From positions 248,001-312,000 of the forward strand of contig NZ_JABFUC010000004.1 of the NCBI RefSeq assembly GCF_022341425.1: a stretch of 64,000 nucleotides of DNA. The letters are read 5' to 3'. Below are positions 44,228 through 54,035 of the stretch, piece by piece. The stretch comes from Billgrantia campisalis. GTDB lineage: Bacteria; Pseudomonadota; Gammaproteobacteria; Pseudomonadales; Halomonadaceae. The first letter of the stretch is position 1. The number at the start of each line of letters is the position of its first letter. The notes beneath the pieces are model-generated. The model saw only the letters and a list, made by a program, of their open reading frames with translations, searched no databases and was not told the origin of the DNA. Both the position numbers and the translations under genes were made by a program.

Positions 44228-46390
44228 TCAGTTCTGCAATATCTTCTTGCCCTTGATCACCACATCCTTGCCGGCCTTGATCTGGACGCCACCGGAGCCC
44301 TGGATAGTGATGTCCTTGCCCTGGATGGTGATGGACCCATCCTTCTTCATGGTGATGCTCGACTGGCCGGTGCGCATGACGACCTGATCACCCGCCTCGA
44401 TGCTCAGCCCCTTGCCCACCGTGACGGTCATGCCCTGGCCCACACTGAGGGAATCGCTGCTTCCTACCGCACTCGATCGGTTGCCACCGACCTGCTCGTC
44501 GCGGCTGCCAGCCACGGCTTCCCGCAGGCTGGCCCCCACCGCCAGGCTCTGGAGGCCCCCGACGATCACCGAACGCAGACCACCGACGTTCGTCTCCTGG
44601 GCCCCCGCCACGTTGATCATGTCGTTGACCCCCACGGACTGGGTGCGGGTCATGGCCACATTGAGCACATCGTTGCCGCTGACGGTATGGGTACGGTTCT
44701 GTCCGATGGCGACGGACTCGCTGCCGCCCACGGCCTCGGTGCGGTTCGCCCCGATCTGGATCGTTTCGTTGCTGCCGACGGTTTCGCTACGGTCATTGCC
44801 GATGGTGGTCTGCTCGTCGTTACCCACGGAGCGGGTGCGGTCGTTCCCCACGGCATGCCGCTCGTCGTTGCCGACGACGGTATCCTGATCCTTCTGGGCA
44901 TGGACATGCAGCAACTCCTCCCCCGCCGTGTCGTTCATCGAGATCTCGTTGTAGCCGCCCCCTCCCGGCGTGGAATTCGACTTGACCCCCCCGACCATAG
45001 CCTGGTCGGGAAGATCGAAGGGCGGCATGCAGTCGGCGTTGTAGACCCGGCCGACGACGATCGGCCGATCGGGATCTCCCTCGAGAAAGGCGACGATCAC
45101 CTCCTGGCCGATGCGGGGCACGAACATGCCCCCCCAGCCACTCCCGGCCCAGCTCTGGGAGACGCGAACCCAGCAGGAGCTGTTCTCGTCCTTGGCGCCT
45201 TGCCGATCCCAGTGGAATTGGCATTTGACGCGGCCATAGCGGTCCGTCCAGATCTCTTCCCCCGCCTTGCCGACCACGATGGCCGTCTGCAGCCCCTGCA
45301 CCACCGGCCGTGGCGTCAGTCGTGCCGGCCGAAAACAGACGCCGCTATCGATGGCCGAGAAGGTGCAACGGCTGGAGGCCTTTTCGGGCTGGGCGGTGGC
45401 CTCGTATTCCGCGGCCCGGATATCGATCTCGCTGGCGGTGACCAGGTACTCTCGGTTTTGATCCCCTCGAGGGTGCCCTTTCAGCTCGAAGAGGCCACCG
45501 CACATGAGTGCCCTGAGGTTGCCGATGGCCTTGATCTGCTCGAACTGCGTCTGGCTCTCGTCACTGCGCACCGCCGCCAGGTGGCTCCCCTGGGGTGACG
45601 CCTGGAGAAACCGGCCCGGGTAGTCGTAGGCTTCGTAGCTGGCCGCCAGGTGCTCCCGGGGACGAGACTCCTTGGCTTCAGGCGGATTGCGCGGATTCTC
45701 GAAGTCGAAGTCGCGCAAGGCGAAGAGTTCGGTCTGGATCTGCTGGCCCAGCCACCAGTCCCAGACATGATCCTGAGCCCGCCCCCTCTCCGTCTCCGGG
45801 GGAAAGAAGCTCACCTCCTCGCATCCCGGTATGCGCTCATGGGAAACGGGAGCATCCGCCAGCACCAGGACATGCTGCCCCTGGGCATGACGAAAGAAGT
45901 AATAGATGCCCTCCTCCTCCATGAGACGGCTCAGGAAGTCGAAGTCGCTCTCGCGATACTGAACGCAATATTCCCGAGGCTCGTAATCCTGGGAAAGGGC
46001 ATCTTCGAAGTCCGACTGGCCATGCTCCGAAAACAGCGTCTGGATGATTTCCGGCACGCTCTGGTTCTGAAAGATGCGGCAATCCCGGGTCAGGCTGAGA
46101 TACCAGAACCAGGGGCGAAGCCGCGCCCGGTAGAGTGCATACCGCCCACGCCTGCCCACCTGAGAAAACGCCACCACACAGCCATCGAAATAGCGCTCGC
46201 CCTCTTCCAGCTCGAGGCTGAGCGTGAGCTTGCCGCCCAGCACATCGGGGAAGGGGATATCCTCCGAGGTAGCCAGGAGATCCGCGGTAACGTCGAAGGG
46301 CCGTCCCAGCGCCTCGGTACCCGAGAGCCGCAGAATGCGGAAGTCATTGGAGTAACGGCCGGTGAGCCGGAGATGCTGCTGCTCACTCAT
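44228..46390 (-). CDS. tssI: T6SS spike protein VgrG (TssI)
   Basis: This 720-residue protein has the gp27-like N-terminal part (about 1-370, with EYCVQYRESDFDFLSRLMEEEGIYYFF). A gp5 OB fold follows (DRYGRVKCQFHWDR, SCWVRVSQSWAG, GWGGMFVPRIGQEVIVAFLEGDPDRPIVVG). The long gp5-needle region has repeats of the form VGNDxxxx (about 490-660). The C-terminus ends in a short strand-rich tail without a fused enzyme. It delivers the DUF4150 effector as a cargo spike. The start has an AGAGGA site, and it is the first gene of the minus-strand block. Confidence 0.97.
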   Translation of the reverse strand: MSEQQHLRLTGRYSNDFRILRLSGTEALGRPFDVTADLLATSEDIPFPDVLGGKLTLSLELEEGERYFDGCVVAFSQVGRRGRYALYRARLRPWFWYLSLTRDCRIFQNQSVPEIIQTLFSEHGQSDFEDALSQDYEPREYCVQYRESDFDFLSRLMEEEGIYYFFRHAQGQHVLVLADAPVSHERIPGCEEVSFFPPETERGRAQDHVWDWWLGQQIQTELFALRDFDFENPRNPPEAKESRPREHLAASYEAYDYPGRFLQASPQGSHLAAVRSDESQTQFEQIKAIGNLRALMCGGLFELKGHPRGDQNREYLVTASEIDIRAAEYEATAQPEKASSRCTFSAIDSGVCFRPARLTPRPVVQGLQTAIVVGKAGEEIWTDRYGRVKCQFHWDRQGAKDENSSCWVRVSQSWAGSGWGGMFVPRIGQEVIVAFLEGDPDRPIVVGRVYNADCMPPFDLPDQAMVGGVKSNSTPGGGGYNEISMNDTAGEELLHVHAQKDQDTVVGNDERHAVGNDRTRSVGNDEQTTIGNDRSETVGSNETIQIGANRTEAVGGSESVAIGQNRTHTVSGNDVLNVAMTRTQSVGVNDMINVAGAQETNVGGLRSVIVGGLQSLAVGASLREAVAGSRDEQVGGNRSSAVGSSDSLSVGQGMTVTVGKGLSIEAGDQVVMRTGQSSITMKKDGSITIQGKDITIQGSGGVQIKAGKDVVIKGKKILQN

Positions 46391-46634
46391 CGTCCTCTGC
46401 CTTATCTCATGACGCCTGGCAGCGCTGGCGGTATGAGAGGCAGTCTAGTCGAGCCCCGTGAAACCTGCATAAGCCCTACCGGAAGGAGCCTTGCAGCGTC
46501 CAGAGGCTGTGACTAGTCTCAAATCGAACGCGTCAAGAGAACCGCTTGCCGGGCGACATCGCCTGCAAGGGAAGGCCGGTGGACACATCGCTTCGAGTCG
46601 GCATATCTCCAGCATGGGACAGGGAGGGTGCACC
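46391..46634. promoter_or_regulatory. Divergent intergenic region, vgrG / autotransporter
   Basis: About 240 bp separate the vgrG start from the chosen autotransporter start. Promoters for both directions must lie here, but no confident -35/-10 pair or repeat was found. Confidence 0.3.
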
Positions 46635-48233
46635 GTGATCCAGCCAAGCAACCTGCAGGATGGCAGCAAGCCAACCGTCAGCCAGCATTCGGGACGCCTC
46701 TGGCCCTGTCGCCTCGTCGCCGGCTCGAGTGCTATCGCCGCGCTACTCTTCGGCCTGACCCTCTCGCCCCCGTCACATGGGCAGGAGATTCCGGACTTTC
46801 CCGATGAAGCAGAGGAGGTCGAGCAGGAGCCCGATGAAGAGGAGTTCGATGAAGAGGAGTTCGATGAAGAGGAGTTCGATGAAGAGGAGTTCGATGAAGA
46901 GGAGTTCGATGAAGAGGAGTTCGAGCAGGAGCAGGAGCCGGATGAATCGGAGCCGGAGCGCGTCTCCCCGGCGGAGCGGGAAGGCCTGACGGAGCGTCAA
47001 CGGGAAGTTGCGCGTACCCTGCACAACGCCTGTGACAGCGTAAGGGAGATGCCGACCGAGAGCTGGACGACCCGCCAGCGCGACCTGATCGCCGTTTGTG
47101 AAGCCGCGGCGGCCTCCGAAGACCCCGGCACCAACTACTACGACGGCCTGGCGCCCGAGGAAGTGGCCGCCCAGGGCCGAGTCAGCCTGCAGAGCCTGCG
47201 CCAGCAGATGGACAACGTGGCCCAGCGCATGGGCGAGCTGCGTGCAGGAACCACCGGCCTGAGTACCGGTGGTCTCACCCTCGCCCAGCACGATGGCCTG
47301 ACGCCCTCCGGCCTGTACGGTAACGTACTTGGCGCCGGCGCCAGCGGCGACAACGACATCCTGGCATTCAGCCAATGGGGCGTCTTCGTCAACGGTACCG
47401 TCTCGCAGAGCCGCCGCGATACCACCATGGGGGAGCCGGGATTCCGCCGCGAGAGCTACGGCCTCACTGCCGGCGTGGACTATCGTCTCACCGCCGATAC
47501 CATCGTCGGTGCCGCCCTGGGCTTCACCCGGACCGACACGGACCTGCGCCGCAATGCGGGGAAGGTGGACGTGAACGGTTACAGCCTCTCGCTCTATGGC
47601 ACCCGTTTCCTGGGTGAGGCGTTCTACGTCGAGGGCATCGCCACGGCGGGACGCAACCGCTACGATACGGTGCGCACCGTCTTCGTTGAACCGATCGGCA
47701 CCCAGAGCGCGATGGCCAAGCCCAGGGGCAACGAATATGGGCTGGGGCTGAATGTCGGTTACGACCGCCCCAGCGGTCCCTGGACGACCAGCTACCAGGC
47801 CGGCTTCGACTATCTCCGCACTCGCATCGACGGCTACACTGAGAACCCCAGCCACCCGGACAACCTGGGTGCCGGGACACTTCTGAATCTCGACAGTCAG
47901 ACCATCGAATCGAAGACGGCGGAGGCCGCCGTCCAGCTCTCCTATGCCGCCAGCCAGTCTTGGGGCGTCATGCACTACAGCGGTCGCCTGGGCCTGGAGC
48001 ATGAATTCGGCGACCGGAGCCGCTCGATCACGGCCCAGTTCCAGGAGGATCCGACGAATACGACCTTTGCTCTGCGCACCGACTCCCCCGACCGCACCTA
48101 TCTCAACCTGGGCGCCGGGCTCACGGCCCAGATGCCCCGGGGCCGAGCCGCCTATGTCTTCCTCGAGAGCGTGGAAGGTCGGAGTGGTTATCGCCACTAT
48201 CAGGTCGATGTCGGATTCCGGATGGAGTTCTGA
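46635..48233 (+). CDS. Autotransporter-domain outer-membrane protein with DEEEF repeats
   Basis: This is a 532-residue protein if started at GTG 46635, which has GGGAGG about 9 bp upstream and leads into a signal peptide (core [13 protein letters not shown], cleavage after SHG). A very acidic segment carries six DEEEF units (about residues 67-96), then a helical passenger of about 120 residues with two Cys. A C-terminal autotransporter-type beta-barrel (about 250-532) alternates polar and aromatic strands and ends with Phe (VDVGFRMEF). An in-frame ATG at 46491 is an alternative start but lacks the signal layout. The passenger role is unknown. Confidence 0.8.
   Translation: MIQPSNLQDGSKPTVSQHSGRLWPCRLVAGSSAIAALLFGLTLSPPSHGQEIPDFPDEAEEVEQEPDEEEFDEEEFDEEEFDEEEFDEEEFDEEEFEQEQEPDESEPERVSPAEREGLTERQREVARTLHNACDSVREMPTESWTTRQRDLIAVCEAAAASEDPGTNYYDGLAPEEVAAQGRVSLQSLRQQMDNVAQRMGELRAGTTGLSTGGLTLAQHDGLTPSGLYGNVLGAGASGDNDILAFSQWGVFVNGTVSQSRRDTTMGEPGFRRESYGLTAGVDYRLTADTIVGAALGFTRTDTDLRRNAGKVDVNGYSLSLYGTRFLGEAFYVEGIATAGRNRYDTVRTVFVEPIGTQSAMAKPRGNEYGLGLNVGYDRPSGPWTTSYQAGFDYLRTRIDGYTENPSHPDNLGAGTLLNLDSQTIESKTAEAAVQLSYAASQSWGVMHYSGRLGLEHEFGDRSRSITAQFQEDPTNTTFALRTDSPDRTYLNLGAGLTAQMPRGRAAYVFLESVEGRSGYRHYQVDVGFRMEF
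46833..46922 (+). repeat. Six perfect 15-bp tandem repeats (in-frame)
   Basis: The unit GATGAAGAGGAGTTC occurs six times without mismatch, encoding (DEEEF)6 near the N-terminus of the mature autotransporter. The perfect identity, including third codon positions, indicates recent slipped-strand expansion. Changes in copy number keep the frame. Confidence 0.95.
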
Positions 48234-48237
48234 AGGA

Positions 48238-48474
48238 GGCCCACACCAACCCGGTGGACGGCCACGACCCCACTTCGGCGTGGTGCTGGAGTGGCACGAG
48301 TGGGAGGCCCTGGCCGAGCGGCTCAGGGCCCGCGGCGTCGAGTTCGTGATCGCGCCCTAAGTGCGCTTCAAGGACCAGGTCGGCGAGCAGGCCACCCTGT
48401 TCCTGCTCGACACCTGCGGCAATGCCCTGGAGTTCAAGGCCTTCAAGGACAGGAGCCAGCTCTTCGCCAAGTAG
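48238..48474 (+). pseudogene. Decayed VOC/glyoxalase-family gene fragment
   Basis: Just past the autotransporter stop, one frame reads NPVDGHD. After a shift near 48270 another reads [29 protein letters not shown], then TAA (48358-48360). The same frame resumes [28 protein letters not shown] to TAG at 48472. This is the C-terminal half of a VOC dioxygenase/glyoxalase-like protein with a frameshift, an internal stop where a Tyr codon is expected (TAC or TAT to TAA), and no N-terminal half. Confidence 0.8.
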
Positions 48475-48494
48475 CCCTGGTTCCCATGCGACGC

Positions 48495-48527
48495 GGCCGT
48501 GGCGTTGCCGCCACGGCCCCTTCATTT
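48495..48527 (+). terminator. Intrinsic terminator after the autotransporter/VOC remnant
   Basis: A 10-bp stem GGCCGTGGCG / CGCCACGGCC with a TTGC loop is followed by CCTTCATTTT. It probably ends the plus-strand autotransporter transcript and may have belonged to the lost VOC gene. It also lies just beyond the stop of the convergent enoyl-CoA hydratase gene. Confidence 0.7.
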
Positions 48528-48545
48528 TCGGGTACCCGAACGCCA

Positions 48546-49319
<774 letters not shown>

Positions 49320-49454
49320 GGGAACTCCTGCAGTTGTTATTCAGGGAAGACCCCTTACCCTAGCGAACGCTAGGTTGGTCGGCAATCCCCTCTTTGTCGG
49401 GGGCGGCTCGCCGACAGCGCCACGCGGGCCGGTCGGCACGCTGCCCGCGAGGGA

Positions 49455-50438
49455 TTACGCCATGCTGACGACGACTCTGCCGCGCACGCGGCCAGCGAGC
49501 AGTTCCTCCGCCTTGCCGATGGCCTCCTCGAGGCCAATGGTCTGGGTAATGGCATCCAGCTGTTCGGGGTCGAGCAGTTCGCCCAGCCGGCGCCATGCCT
49601 CGAGTCGCTCCGCCCGGGGTTTCATCACGCTATCGATGCCGGCCAGGGTCACGCCTCGCAGGATGAAGGGCGCGACCGTGGCGGGCAGATCCATGCCCTG
49701 CGCCAATCCGCAGGCCGCCACCGTGCCGGCGTAGCGCGTGGAGGCGAGAACGTTGGCCAGGGTGTGGCTGCCCACCGAGTCGATGGCGCCGGCCCAGCGC
49801 TCCTTGGCCAGAGGCCGCCCCGGCTCCGACAGCTCACCGCGGTCGAGGATCTCCTGGGCCCCGAGCTCACGCAGATAGGCTGCCTCCTGGGGCCGTCCCG
49901 TGGCGGCGATGACCCGATAGCCCAGCCGCGACAGCAGCGCGATGGCATAGCTCCCTACGCCGCCATTGGCGCCGGTGACCAGCACGTCGCCCTGGTCCGG
50001 GTCGACGCCGTGACGCTCCAGCGCCATGACCGCGAGCATCGCCGTGTAGCCGGCAGTGCCGATGGCCATGGCCTGGCGAGCGCTGAAGGCCGAGGGGAGC
50101 GGGATCAGCCAGCGGCTCTGCAGCCGCGCCTTCTCGGCCAGGCCGCCCCAGTGCCCCTCGCCCACGCCCCAACCATTGAGCAGGACGCTGTCCCCGGGCT
50201 GGAACTCCTCGGAAGTCGAGGCTTCGACCGTGCCTGCCAGGTCGATCCCCGGCACCATGGGAAACTGCCGGACCACCGGCCCCTTGCCGGTGATCGCCAG
50301 CGCATCCTTGTAGTTGAGGGTGCTGCAGTCGACCCGTACGGTCACGTCACCTTCCGGGAGCTGCGCTTCGTCCAGCGTCTGGAGTCCGACCCGCTGCTCA
50401 CCATCTGATTTCTCGATCAAAATTGCCTTGAACATCAT
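49455..50438 (-). CDS. acuI: Acryloyl-CoA reductase-like MDR oxidoreductase (AcuI/YhdH)
   Basis: This 327-residue NADPH-dependent quinone-oxidoreductase-type MDR enzyme starts [11 protein letters not shown] and has [25 protein letters not shown] and the nucleotide-binding [10 protein letters not shown]. No structural-zinc Cys cluster is present, as expected for AcuI/YhdH. AcuI reduces acryloyl-CoA to propionyl-CoA, detoxifying the product of DMSP or 3-hydroxypropionate breakdown. It starts MM, and either ATG may be used. It lies 45 bp downstream of an AcuR-like regulator gene, with an operator-like dyad 12 bp before the start. Confidence 0.9.
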   Translation of the reverse strand: MMFKAILIEKSDGEQRVGLQTLDEAQLPEGDVTVRVDCSTLNYKDALAITGKGPVVRQFPMVPGIDLAGTVEASTSEEFQPGDSVLLNGWGVGEGHWGGLAEKARLQSRWLIPLPSAFSARQAMAIGTAGYTAMLAVMALERHGVDPDQGDVLVTGANGGVGSYAIALLSRLGYRVIAATGRPQEAAYLRELGAQEILDRGELSEPGRPLAKERWAGAIDSVGSHTLANVLASTRYAGTVAACGLAQGMDLPATVAPFILRGVTLAGIDSVMKPRAERLEAWRRLGELLDPEQLDAITQTIGLEEAIGKAEELLAGRVRGRVVVSMA

Positions 50439-50450
50439 TCACCTCACTTT

Positions 50451-50465
50451 TAGACCGATCGTCTA
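50451..50465. promoter_or_regulatory. Operator-like dyad in front of acuI
   Basis: TAGACCGATCGTCTA has near-perfect dyad symmetry (TAGAC...GTCTA). It lies 12 bp upstream of the acuI start in the acuR-acuI gap. It matches the dyad upstream of acuR at 14 of 15 positions, so both are probably bound by the TetR-family regulator. Confidence 0.7.
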
Positions 50466-50483
50466 GTTAATGGCATGAAAAAA

Positions 50484-51116
50484 TTACCGAGGCAGCCCTT
50501 GAAGATAGCACTCGAGAAACACTTCCATGGGCCGCACGCTTCGCGCCAGCCGGGAACGCATCACGGCGCCCTCCCAGCCGATCCAGAAAGCTTCGGCAAG
50601 CAGACTGCAATCGGCGTCCCGGGAAAGCTCACCCGCCGTTTGCGCCTCTTCCAGGCAGCGCGCCAGGCGCCGCTGCCAATCATCCAGCGTCTCCTGCAGT
50701 CGATGTCGATACGCATCCGGCAAGCTGCCGACCTCCTGCCCCAGGTTCCCCACCAGGCATCCCCGCCGAAAATCATGACGCGCCATCCCGGTCTTGGCAT
50801 CGGCCACGAAGGCATCGATTCGACGAAGCGGCGGTAGCTGCGTGTTCAACAGGTGGCGATCCAGCTTGTTGGCGAAATAGGCCCCGTAATGCGCCAGGAT
50901 GGCGAGGCCGAAGGCGTCCTTGCTGGAGAAGTAGTAGTAGAAGGACCCCTTGGGGACGCCGACTCGCTTGAGAATGCCGTCGATCCCGGACGCCGTGAAC
51001 CCCTGCTCGGTCAACACCTCGGTGCCGCTTCGAATCAGCGCGGCGCGCGTGTCCTGATCGGCCCGGGGCGACTTGGGGGGACGCCCGCGGCGGGGCTTGG
51101 CTGCTGAATGGGTCAT
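50484..51116 (-). CDS. acuR: TetR-family regulator, AcuR-like
   Basis: This 210-residue protein has a basic arm (KPRRGRPPKS) and a helix-turn-helix GIDGILKRVGVPKGSFYYYFSSKDAF, then a TetR ligand domain. It resembles AcuR, the acrylate-responsive repressor of acuI in Rhodobacter. ATG 51116 (MTHSAAK) is preferred; an upstream start at 51170 would run through the dyad. The same dyad sits before this gene and before acuI, predicting autorepression and acuI control. Confidence 0.85.
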   Translation of the reverse strand: MTHSAAKPRRGRPPKSPRADQDTRAALIRSGTEVLTEQGFTASGIDGILKRVGVPKGSFYYYFSSKDAFGLAILAHYGAYFANKLDRHLLNTQLPPLRRIDAFVADAKTGMARHDFRRGCLVGNLGQEVGSLPDAYRHRLQETLDDWQRRLARCLEEAQTAGELSRDADCSLLAEAFWIGWEGAVMRSRLARSVRPMEVFLECYLQGLPR

Positions 51117-51125
51117 GCGACACAA

Positions 51126-51144
51126 TATAGACCGACCGTCTATA
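51126..51144. promoter_or_regulatory. Operator-like dyad in front of acuR
   Basis: TATAGACCGACCGTCTATA forms a dyad (TATAGAC...GTCTATA) beginning 9 bp before the acuR start. The core TAGACCGACCGTCTA differs by one base from the dyad before acuI. It is a likely autoregulatory site. Confidence 0.7.
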
Positions 51145-51148
51145 AAAT

Positions 51149-51184
51149 AGCAAGAACAAGCCGGGGGCATGTCGGCCCCCGGCT
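51149..51184 (-). terminator. Intrinsic terminator of the 3-hydroxyacyl-CoA dehydrogenase gene
   Basis: A 10-bp stem AGCCGGGGGC / GCCCCCGGCT with a 6-base loop is followed, in the minus direction, by TTGTTCTTG. It lies 84 bp past the dehydrogenase stop and just before the acuR promoter region, separating acuR-acuI from the upstream genes. Confidence 0.75.
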
Positions 51185-51267
51185 CGTATCACAGCATTAC
51201 CGCGCCATTGCGCCGATATCGGCCCAGCCATCGCCGAAGGACGACCGAACCTGGCTTCGTCGACCCG

Positions 51268-52116
51268 CTATTCGTAAACGTGGAAGCCGCGTCCACTCTT
51301 GCGACCCAGGTAGCCGGCCGCCACCATGCGCCTGAGCAGCGGGCAGGGGCGGTACTTGGGATCGCCGAAGCCCTCCTGCAGTACTTCCATGATCGACAGG
51401 CAGACGTCCAGGCCGATCAGGTCGGCCAGTGCCAGCGGCCCCATGGGGTGGGCGGCGCCGAGCTTCATCGACTCATCGATGTCCGCGGCGCTGGCCACGC
51501 CCTCCTGAAGCAGGAAGGCCGCCTCGTTGATCATCGGCACCAGCAGGCGGTTGACCGCGAAGCCGGGCGAGTCGGCGATGGCCACCGCGGTCTTGCCGAT
51601 CTCCTGGGTCAGCGCCTCGATGCGCGCCACGGTGGCGTCAGAGGTCTGCTCGGCACGGATCACCTCGACCAGCTTGAGCACCGGCACCGGGTTGAAGAAG
51701 TGCATGCCCACCACCCGCTCGGGGCGCTCGCACACCGCGGCCAGCCGGGTCAGCGACAGCGACGAGGTGTTCGAGGCCAGAATGGCGTCGTGGGTCAGGC
51801 GGCTCAGGTCGCGAAACAGCTTCTCCTTGAGCGCCGGCTGCTCCGGGGCGGCCTCGATGATCACCTCGCAGTCGCGCAGGGCGTCCAGCGCGGTCGTCAC
51901 CTGAAGCCTGGCCAGGGCGGTGCCCTTGTCCGCCTCGGCGAGCTTCTCCTTGGCCACCAGCTTGCCCAGCCCCTTGTCGATGGCCGCCTGGGCGCGGGTC
52001 AGCTGCTCGTCGGCCACATCGTAGAGCTGGACCTCGAAGCCGCTGGTGACCAGGACCTGGGCGATGCCCTGGCCCATGGTGCCGGCACCCACCACACCGA
52101 TTGGTTGTTGGCTCAT
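51268..52116 (-). CDS. 3-hydroxyacyl-CoA (3-hydroxybutyryl-CoA) dehydrogenase
   Basis: This 282-residue protein has the NAD-binding motif GAGTMGQGIAQVLVTSGF at the start. The catalytic-His region is HFFNPVPVLKLVEVI, and the C-terminal dimerisation domain has LVPMINEAAFLLQEGVASAADID. It oxidises L-3-hydroxyacyl-CoA to 3-ketoacyl-CoA with NAD+, as in the short-chain monofunctional enzymes Hbd/PaaH. Its own terminator follows, and a palindromic repeat separates it from the acyl-CoA synthetase gene. Confidence 0.93.
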   Translation of the reverse strand: MSQQPIGVVGAGTMGQGIAQVLVTSGFEVQLYDVADEQLTRAQAAIDKGLGKLVAKEKLAEADKGTALARLQVTTALDALRDCEVIIEAAPEQPALKEKLFRDLSRLTHDAILASNTSSLSLTRLAAVCERPERVVGMHFFNPVPVLKLVEVIRAEQTSDATVARIEALTQEIGKTAVAIADSPGFAVNRLLVPMINEAAFLLQEGVASAADIDESMKLGAAHPMGPLALADLIGLDVCLSIMEVLQEGFGDPKYRPCPLLRRMVAAGYLGRKSGRGFHVYE

Positions 52117-52172
52117 TGCATCTCTCCTGATGATTTCTCGTAGTCTGCCGAGGACTGTCGCTCAGAGCATTT

Positions 52173-52269
52173 TCCGACGGCAAGCCTGCGGGGAGGCGCT
52201 GTAAACCCCTCCCTGGGCGCTACCGACGCCATCCCTGGCGTAGGACCTCCCCTACGGCTTGCCCTCGGA
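52173..52269. repeat. 97-bp imperfect palindrome (REP-like element)
   Basis: The outer arms are TCCGACGGCAAGCC (52173-52186) and GGCTTGCCCTCGGA (52256-52269), 13 of 14 complementary. The inward continuation GGGGAGG / CCTCCCC is also complementary. A central ACGCCA-TCCC-TGGCGT hairpin sits near 52225-52240. The whole folds into one long stem-loop, as REP or small palindromic repeats do between genes. Copies elsewhere cannot be checked here. Confidence 0.6.
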
Positions 52270-52314
52270 CGCTACTCGCTGGGGTCGACGGCGATTATTC
52301 CTGTTGACCTGACC

Positions 52315-53946
52315 CTACTGCTTACGCGCTTCTTCGCGCAGTACGAATTTCTGGATCTTGCCGGTAGAGGTCTTGGGCAGCTCGGTGAACACCACCGTCT
52401 TAGGCACCTTGAAGCGGGCCAGGTGTGCGCGGCAGTGATCGATGATGTCGGCCTCGGTGACCTCGCCGTAGCCCACCTTGAGCTTGACGAAGGCACAGGG
52501 GGTCTCGCCCCACTTCTCGTCGGGCTTGGCGACTACCGCGGCCTCCTCCACCGCCGGATGGCCGTAGATGGCGTTCTCCACCTCGATGGTGGAGATGTTC
52601 TCGCCGCCGGAGATGATGATGTCCTTGGAGCGGTCCTTGATCTCGATATAGCCATCGGGGTGCCACACGGCCAGGTCGCCGGTATGGTACCAGCCGCCTT
52701 CCAGCGCCTGTTCGGTGGCGGCCTCGTTCTTGAGATAGCCCTTCATGACGTTGTTGCCGCGCATCAGGATCTCGCCGATGGTCTCGCCATCCTTGGGCAC
52801 GGGTTCCAGGGTATTGGGGTCGGCCACACAGAGCGCTTCGAGCATGTGGTAGCGCACCCCCTGACGCGACTTGATCTTCGCCCGCTCCTCCACCGGCAGT
52901 TCATCCCACGCCTCGCGCCAGGCACACACGGTCACCGGACCATAGACCTCGGTGAGGCCATAGACGTGAGTCACCTCGATGCCCATCTTCTCCACACCGG
53001 AGATCACCGAGGCGGGCGGCGCGGCACCGGCGGTGGTGACCTTCACCGGATGGTCGAAGGAGCGCTTGTCCTCGTCGGGCAGGTTGACCAGGCCGTTGAG
53101 CACGATGGGCGCGCCACTGAAGTGGGTCACGCCCTCGTCGGCGATCAGGTTCATGATTTTCTTCGGATCGACCCGCCGCAGGCAGACGCTGGTACCGGCA
53201 CGGGCGGCGATGGTCCAGGGGAAGCACCAGCCGTTGCAGTGGAACATCGGCAGGGTCCACAGATAGACCGGATGGTGCGGCATGGCCCATTCGAGGATAT
53301 TGCTCACCGCATTCAGGTAGGCGCCGCGGTGATGGTAGACCACCCCCTTGGGCTTGCCGGTGGTGCCGGAGGTGTAGTTCAGCGAGATCGCCTGCCACTC
53401 ATCCTCGGGCAGCCGGTAGGCGTAGTCGGGATCGCCCTCGGCCAGCAGCGCCTCATATTCCACTTCGCCGATATGGCGCGCTTCGCCCTCGAACATGGCG
53501 TCGTCGACGTCGATCACCAGCGGCTTGATCGCCAGGCGCGACACGGCGTCCTCGATGACGTCGGCGAACTCCGGGTCGACCAGCACCACCCGGGCCTCGC
53601 CGTGCTCGAGCATGTAGGCGATGGCCTCGGCGTCGAGGCGAATGTTCAGGGTGTTGAGCACGCAGCCGGCCAGCGGCACGCCGAAGTGTGCCTCGAACAT
53701 GGCCGGTACGTTGGGCAGCATGGCGGCCACGGTCTCGCCGGGCTGGATACCGCGTTTCTCCAGCGCCGAGGCGAGACGGCGACAGCGCGACCAGGTCTCG
53801 GCCCAGTCGCGGCGGATCTCGCCATGCACCACCGCCGGGTAGTCGGGGTAGATCGAGGCGCTGCGCTCGATGAAGGTCAGTGGCGACAGCGCCACATGGT
53901 TGGCCGCCGTCTTGGGCAGGCCCTGCTCGAAGATGCTGTCGTTCAT
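52315..53946 (-). CDS. Acyl-CoA synthetase (AMP-forming), DmdB/medium-chain type
   Basis: This 543-residue ANL-family protein has the P-loop YTSGTTGKPKG, the adenylate motif YGLTEVYGP, WYHTGDLAVWHPDGYIEIKDRSKD and the terminal catalytic Lys in STGKIQ. It activates a carboxylic acid to acyl-CoA via acyl-AMP. The ATG at 53946 (MNDSIFEQGLPK) fits the family; the open frame extends upstream only by base bias. It follows the acyl-CoA dehydrogenase gene after 89 bp. DmdB (3-methylmercaptopropionyl-CoA ligase) belongs to this group, so that role is possible. Confidence 0.92.
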   Translation of the reverse strand: MNDSIFEQGLPKTAANHVALSPLTFIERSASIYPDYPAVVHGEIRRDWAETWSRCRRLASALEKRGIQPGETVAAMLPNVPAMFEAHFGVPLAGCVLNTLNIRLDAEAIAYMLEHGEARVVLVDPEFADVIEDAVSRLAIKPLVIDVDDAMFEGEARHIGEVEYEALLAEGDPDYAYRLPEDEWQAISLNYTSGTTGKPKGVVYHHRGAYLNAVSNILEWAMPHHPVYLWTLPMFHCNGWCFPWTIAARAGTSVCLRRVDPKKIMNLIADEGVTHFSGAPIVLNGLVNLPDEDKRSFDHPVKVTTAGAAPPASVISGVEKMGIEVTHVYGLTEVYGPVTVCAWREAWDELPVEERAKIKSRQGVRYHMLEALCVADPNTLEPVPKDGETIGEILMRGNNVMKGYLKNEAATEQALEGGWYHTGDLAVWHPDGYIEIKDRSKDIIISGGENISTIEVENAIYGHPAVEEAAVVAKPDEKWGETPCAFVKLKVGYGEVTEADIIDHCRAHLARFKVPKTVVFTELPKTSTGKIQKFVLREEARKQ

Positions 53947-54035
53947 GCTGGGTGGGCTCCGGTGTCGAGTCGTTTTTATGGTCAGAACGGCTGGGAGGGA
54001 ACGCCGCCGCAGCGAGCGACGGCGCAAGGGGCAGA

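Noticed and set aside
44400..44900. Repetitive GTNGGNAACGAC-like sequence in vgrG as a mobile repeat
   Set aside because: It encodes the eight-residue VGNDxxxx periodicity of the normal gp5 needle beta-helix.
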